DNA from: Falciphora oryzae
Taxonomy: Eukaryota; Ascomycota; Sordariomycetes; Magnaporthales; Magnaporthaceae
Length of the DNA stretch: 64,000 nucleotides
Assembly: GCA_000733355.1 (NCBI GenBank)
Contig: JNVV01000002.1
Span: forward strand, 2,475,632 to 2,539,631
Direction of reading: 5' to 3'
A program made the translations under genes and the position numbers. Shown piece after piece: positions 59,719-64,000 of the stretch (its first letter is position 1; the number at the start of each line of letters is the position of its first letter). The notes below the pieces were generated by a model, which saw nothing but the letters and a program-made list of their open reading frames with translations, did not search any database and was not told where the DNA came from.

Positions 59719-60216
59719 CTAGCCAGCCGGTGTTGCGCGCTTGGGGACTTGCTCACCCATCGTCTTCTCGATGATCCTGGATTTCCCTTGTGCTCGTTTC
59801 AGCCTGTCATCAAAATCGTTCACTGCCTCGTCGGTGTTCTCGGCCGACAATGTCTCGGGCTCGACCAAGGCGTGAAGGGTCACGATGTTCTTCCTCAGCC
59901 TGGGGTTGGCCGGGAGAGGCGGGAGCTTCTGTCGCTCAAGCGCAGTTCCCGTCTGTCCCTCTTTGGATGCGGAGTCCCCACCAGACAGGACCTGATCTTG
60001 CGGCTTCTGTGCCTGTTGCGAAAGACGGGTGCCCCAGACCAGAGATCTGCCATATAATCTCCCGCCCTCAAAGAACTTCTCATACCCTTTCTCCAGCCCG
60101 AGCCCCCTGCCTTCGACCTTGCCGGCTTGGGCGCCGTCTGCAGTTCCTTGTTGGTAGCCTTCCTGGTAGAACTGGTCCTCCAAGTTCAGGACGTCATCAA
60201 ACGGGTCCAACGCCAT
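59719..60216 (-). CDS. LTO1: Lto1-type protein (Yae1/Lto1 domain)
   Basis: Single exon, 165 residues. The N-terminal part DPFDDVLNLEDQFYQEGYQQG followed by Gly-spaced helices (GAQAGKVEGRGLGLEKG, EGGRLYGRSLVWG) is the deca-GX3 pattern of the Yae1/Lto1 family. In yeast, Lto1 with Yae1 hands the Fe-S protein Rli1/ABCE1 to the cytosolic iron-sulfur assembly machinery. I chose Met at 60216 because it starts directly with the conserved MALDPFDD block; the frame also has an ATG at 60297 that would add 27 unconserved residues. The C-terminal half is charged and variable and ends in RATPAG. It does not end in the aromatic residue that serves as the CIA-recruiting tail in yeast Lto1. Confidence 0.85.
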   Translation of the reverse strand: MALDPFDDVLNLEDQFYQEGYQQGTADGAQAGKVEGRGLGLEKGYEKFFEGGRLYGRSLVWGTRLSQQAQKPQDQVLSGGDSASKEGQTGTALERQKLPPLPANPRLRKNIVTLHALVEPETLSAENTDEAVNDFDDRLKRAQGKSRIIEKTMGEQVPKRATPAG

Positions 60217-60698
60217 GCTGACAAAGCATGCCTCGCGGGAGGGGGTTTGAGAGGGAAACGATGGCTTTTTCTTGCTGTTAGCTTCCCCGTCAAGCATGGT
60301 GGCTTTTTATTTGGCGTTGTTGCTGCTACTTGCCTGGGCGCTTTCTTCTTCCGTCCAGCACGGTTTACTGACCATGTAATGAGCGAGGGGCAGAATTTGG
60401 CGAACACAATAAGACGACAACTCTGCTACGGATTGCCACTGAGTCACCTGATCTGACCTCGATTTTTCAGGCATACGATTCACTGTAGGCAGACGAGTGT
60501 GCACCGAGGTTGTTTGAAATTGCCTATGAAGCCCTTTACACATTAATTGCAGGTATGCGTCCAAAGGACATGACAGCTTGAGCGCGGCAAGTTCAACTCG
60601 TCCATCAACGGGCGAAGAGCCTGAGCTCAGGCCAAACGCAGTTACATACAAGCAACACGGCGGGGCACCCGACCAGCTCCTCCGAAGTCGGCGCCTCG
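60217..60698. other. Region between SDR stop and LTO1 start
   Basis: 482 bases holding the LTO1 promoter and leader and the 3' region of the dehydrogenase gene. No other feature seen. Confidence 0.55.
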
Positions 60699-61233
60699 TC
60701 AGTGGAGCATCAGCATGCCTCCGTTGGCACACACGACCTGCCCCGTGCACCAGGCGGCGTCCTCGGTGCACAGCATGCCAACGATGCCGGCGACCTCGGC
60801 CGTGTAGGCGGGCCTGCCACCGCTGTTGGGGGCGTCGTCGACCAGCTCCTGGCTGTCGATGCCGGGGCGGGGCCTGGCCAGGGGCGTGTGCTCGATCCAG
60901 CCCCTGATGCCGGCCTTGAACTCGTCCGTGTTGGAGGCGTACATGGGCCCCATGACGGGACCCGGGTTGACGGCGTTGACGGTGCAGCGCTCCGACAGCT
61001 CGCGGGCCCAGGTGCGCGTCATGGCCTCGAGCGCCGCCTTGGTGCCGCCGTAGACGCTCTGGCCGACGAAGCCGCACGTGCTCGAGACGGACGACAGGTT
61101 GACGACGCGGCCGGACCGGTCGCGCGGCAGGTGCGGCTCCACGGCCTGCATCAGCAGCAGCGGGCCCAGCACGTTGACGCGGTACGTCTTGTCGAACTGC
61201 TCGACCGTCAGGTCCGTGAGCTTGTCGTTGAGC

Positions 61234-61264
<31 letters not shown>

Positions 61265-61655
61265 TCTGGAGCGGCTTCGCGCCGCCGCCGACCTTCTCCT
61301 TTATGCGCTGCACGAACTCGGACGGCCCCGTCGGCGTGCCCAGGTCGGCCTGGACGATGTAGGCCTTGATGCCGTGCTTGCTCGTGAGCGAGTCGGCGAG
61401 CTCCTTGGCCAGGGGCTCGGACGAGGGCGATGTGTAGTTTAGCACCAGGTCACTGCCCTTGGCGGCCAGGTTCTTTGCAATGGCGGCTCCGATACCTGTT
61501 TGCTTTTCACAGGCTGGCATCAGCAGGTGCTCGCCTCGGAGAGATGGGCAGCTCTTGTGTCAAGCAGCCCCTTCTCGAGTCTGTATGGGTCAGTCTGCTG
61601 TACCGCGAGAGGACCCCGTCACCACCGCAAGCTTTCCTGCCAAAAGACCAGCCAT
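60699..61655 (-). CDS. Short-chain dehydrogenase/reductase
   Basis: Two exons, 61655-61604 and 61495-60699, give 282 residues. The NAD(P) motif TGSSRGIG (13-20) is created by the splice. NNAG at 100-103, catalytic Ser153, Tyr166 and Lys170 (YGGTK) and the NPGPV segment show a complete classical SDR of the FabG-like type. The first intron has a GTACAG donor and an ACAG acceptor. Substrate is unknown; reductases of this size act on 3-oxoacyl-ACP, sugars, polyketides or xenobiotics. There are no polyketide or other secondary-metabolite genes nearby, so I lean to a general metabolic enzyme. It diverges from the Naa10 gene, with 794 bases between the start codons. Confidence 0.9.
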
Positions 61656-62449
61656 GGTATCTCGGTTGATAAAATCCGGAGGTAACGATATGTATATCAA
61701 TATGTCGCGATGATGTCCTTAGGCGGGATGAATAGGGGCAATAGTATACAAAGAAATAAGTTATGTATTTACACAAGACCAGAAAGAAAAGAGAAAGAAC
61801 AAGCAAACGCCACCTCTTATTTATATCCCAGCCTCTCGCATCCAAACTCAAGATTCCCGCTCGGCACTGGAGCCGGGGCGGCTGTTGCGTCGCATCGAGC
61901 GACGGGAAGCGCATCCAAGACGGGAATCAGAATCAGATTGATCTGCCCCGCCACTGGTCCCCGAAAGCTTCTCTGCCCCGCGACGTCGGCCACAGGGGAC
62001 TGGCCCCGCTATCGGCCGCCAGCTCTCGGCAGAAAGCAGCCCGATATCCGCCCAAGCCGTGCTGTGCAGTGCAATTGACCCATGCAGTACGGTGGGGGTG
62101 AATTGGCAGGGCGCCGTCGGTGCTTGGCATCTTTCGAGGCTCGACTTTGACATAGCAGAAGGCGCAATATTCAGCCTTGTCCGACCCCGAGATCCAACAC
62201 GATTGACAAACGCGACCGAAGAGGCTAACCCTCGAGCCCGACCGTCTGCCCAGAGCTGCCCATCAATCGAGAGTCGAAATTTTGTGGCGACGCCAGAGCA
62301 AGACCAACCACGCCCACACCTTGAAGCACCAACACACGCGATCAACCGAGCCAGAGCACAGGCGATAGCTTCGATCCAGTACCTAGATACTATAGCAGCG
62401 TAAAACGGAGGAGAAGGAGGGAGAAACAGCCTTCCACAAACAGCCCAAA
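61656..62449. promoter_or_regulatory. Divergent promoter region of SDR and Naa10
   Basis: 794 bases between outward-pointing start codons. The Naa10 side ends in an A/G-rich leader. No specific site identified. Confidence 0.5.
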
Positions 62450-62833
62450 ATGGATATCCGCGTGCTCCAGCCGTCCGACATCCCGCTGATACAGCACGCC
62501 AACCTCGAGAACCTGCCCGAGAACTACTTCCTCAAGTACTACCTGTACCACGCCCTCTCGTGGCCCCAGCTCTCGTACGTGGCCGTCGACGTGTCGCGCC
62601 CCAAGAAGACGCCCTACGACTACCCCAAGATCGTCGGCTACGTGCTCGCAAAGATGGAGGAGGACCCGGCCGACGGCATCCAGCACGGCCACATCACCAG
62701 CCTGAGCGTCATGCGCACCCACCGGAGGCTGGGGATCGCCGAGAAGCTGATGAGGCAGAGCCGTGAGTCCCTTTTCATGTCTTTCGCCTCCCGTTCTCCT
62801 CCTATCATGCCGCAAAGAGGTGTCCTACTAACT

Positions 62834-62867
<34 letters not shown>

Positions 62868-63252
62868 AAACAAACAAACAGAGCTCGCCATGGTCGAGAC
62901 CTTTGGCGCCCACTACGTCTCCCTGCACGTCCGCGTCTCCAACCAGGCCGCCATCCACCTGTACCAGACCACGCTCGGGTTCCAGAACGAGAAGACGGAG
63001 GGCAAGTACTACGCCGACGGCGAGGACGCCTACTGCATGAAGCTCGACCTCGGCCCCATCCGCGAGCAGCTCCGCGAGGAGGCCCGCCTGGAGAAGGAGG
63101 CCGCCGCCGCCGCCGACGGCGAGGCCCCCGACGAGGGCGAGCCCGTCGGCGACGTGGGCAAGGCCGCCGGGGACAGCGCGCAGATGAGGAAGGTCAAGGT
63201 CGGCAGGGCCCTGGGCGTCGGGGAGCTGGTGGAGAGGGTGGAAAGCAAATAA
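62450..63252 (+). CDS. ARD1: N-terminal acetyltransferase A catalytic subunit (Naa10/Ard1)
   Basis: Two exons, 62450-62762 and 62882-63252, give 227 residues. The GNAT fold is clear: [40 protein letters not shown] (substrate loop), [20 protein letters not shown] with the acetyl-CoA loop R92-R-L-G-I-A97, and [16 protein letters not shown]. The splice joins MRQS to [21 protein letters not shown]. Naa10 with Naa15 acetylates N termini beginning with Ser, Ala, Thr and others, at the ribosome. After the domain (about residue 165) comes an acidic, Glu/Ala-rich tail ending with [17 protein letters not shown]. The intron contains CAC and CAA repeats just before the acceptor. Confidence 0.95.
62839..62881. 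repeat. CAC/CAA-rich low-complexity tract in Naa10 intron
   Basis: Runs of CCA, CAA and CAAA units directly before the intron acceptor of the Naa10 gene (the acceptor CAG ends at 62881). Confidence 0.85.
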
Positions 63253-63569
63253 AAGAAAAGGGATATAGATTATTATGACTTTTTTTGTGATATGTATCTG
63301 GGATTCCAAAGGAGGGTCGCGAGGTTCCAAGGCCGGCTTGGAAAGCCTGCGGTGCTTATACGGCTCACAGGGGCGTCATATACCAGGTAATCTTGAGTAG
63401 AAAAAGTTGGTCGTCAATCGTGACATTGTCCAAACTGGAGCGAGTGCTGGGGCTGTCTATCCCAAGGTATCTAACTGAAGCTAACTAGGGTACAAGTAAG
63501 TAACGTCCTACCACGCTAACTAGGTAACTAACTAGCCAACCCACCCCCTGAAATCACCAACACAAGCGT
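63253..63569. other. Convergent 3' region of Naa10 and the partial coiled-coil gene
   Basis: 317 bases between stop codons, with several CTAACTAGGTA-like tetra- and pentanucleotide echoes around 63480-63540. No gene seen. Confidence 0.6.
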
Positions 63570-64000
63570 TCAAGCATTGTTGAAATTTCTCTGCTCCTCC
63601 TGAGCGAGCTCCTTGGCAAAGTCGCCGTCTGCCTCGAGCCTGATCTGGGCGACCAGGTCTTCCAACATGGCAATCTCGCTCTGGAGCGTCATGGCGTCTT
63701 CCTGTTGCTTTTTAGACTGCTCCTCCCGTAACTTCATCTTTTCTCCCGAGCCCTCCTCGCCCGCTGCGCCCACGCCCGGTTTGGAATCCCGGGCGGCATC
63801 AGGTCGGGAAGCCGAGCCCGAGTCCTTCGCCTCGGTCCCGAGCTCGCTCATTCTGGCCGCGAGCTGCGCAATCTGCGTCTCGAGCTGGTCCGCCTCGCGG
63901 TGCTTGGCGCGCGAGACAGCATGGGGGTCGTTCGAGGGGGCGTCAGCTTCGGCGGGCCAGGATCCAGGGGTTCGCTGGTCTCCCTCGCCGCCGCCGCGAC
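63570..64000 (-). CDS. C-terminal part of an unidentified coiled-coil protein
   Basis: An open frame enters from the right edge and ends at the stop codon at 63570; 142 residues are visible. I do not recognise it. The visible part has two heptad-like coiled-coil stretches (READQLETQIAQLAARMSEL and LQSEIAMLEDLVAQIRLEAD) separated by a Gly/Ser/Ala/Asp-rich linker, and ends in AQEEQRNFNNA. The frame is continuous to the window edge, so the N terminus and any further exons lie outside. The Met at 63851 is internal to the coiled coil and is probably not the start. Confidence 0.65.
   Translation of the reverse strand, partial: RGGGEGDQRTPGSWPAEADAPSNDPHAVSRAKHREADQLETQIAQLAARMSELGTEAKDSGSASRPDAARDSKPGVGAAGEEGSGEKMKLREEQSKKQQEDAMTLQSEIAMLEDLVAQIRLEADGDFAKELAQEEQRNFNNA

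Noticed and set aside
60217..60297. Upstream ATG of LTO1 adding 27 residues
   Set aside because: The extra residues are not conserved in what I know of the family, which starts close to the DPFDD block.
1..64000. CRISPR arrays, insertion sequences, operons, prophage or defence islands
   Set aside because: The sequence is eukaryotic, with introns throughout; no spaced direct repeats, transposase or reverse transcriptase motifs were seen.

Overview
The window is ordinary nuclear DNA from a filamentous ascomycete, most likely a Sordariomycete. The evidence is short GT-AG introns (mostly about 50-260 bases, several with a CTAAC-like branch site), GC-rich coding exons, long gene-free stretches, and a gene set typical of this class: a FacB/Cat8-type Zn2Cys6 regulator, a SepH/Cdc7 septation kinase with a helical tail, a complex I 21.3 kDa subunit and a large Atg2. 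The species cannot be named from the sequence alone.

Layout. 1-14.3 kb: three minus-strand genes, an Ice2-like ER membrane protein, the ten-exon SepH-type kinase and an uncharacterised 433-residue protein. 15-19.3 kb: a DUF218 protein converging tightly on an alpha/beta hydrolase, then an orphan mitochondrial carrier diverging from the hydrolase. 19.5-24 kb: ribosomal protein eL22, a 2.8 kb gene-free stretch and the 57-residue proteolipid Pmp3. 24.4-28.5 kb: a YGR210C-type GTPase (with a 10-base exon) diverging from a SET-domain methyltransferase. 31.5-34.6 kb: the FacB-like activator, with more than 3 kb of non-coding DNA on each side. 37.9-46.8 kb: a Pgc1-like glycerophosphodiester phosphodiesterase converging on Atg2. 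48.8-55.4 kb: Nhp2, a DUF1761 protein, the ER DnaJ Scj1 and the peroxiredoxin Dot5. 56.5-64 kb: Leu2 and complex I 21.3 kDa sharing a divergent promoter, Lto1, a short-chain dehydrogenase diverging from the N-acetyltransferase Naa10/Ard1, and the 3' end of an unidentified coiled-coil protein.

The genes do not form a pathway cluster. They are housekeeping functions: membrane and lipid biology, septation, ribosome and snoRNP, autophagy, ER folding, redox, leucine synthesis, respiration and protein N-acetylation. I found no transposon, secondary-metabolite cluster, CRISPR array, rRNA or confident tRNA. I saw no convincing undescribed system. The points most worth a second look are conserved genes of unknown function (433-residue protein, DUF218, DUF1761, orphan carrier), frame-preserving introns in two genes, very small coding exons, and intergenic A-runs and TACCTAGGTA-type palindromes. 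All exon coordinates were worked out by hand from splice consensus, reading phase and remembered protein families; none has been checked against transcripts or databases.
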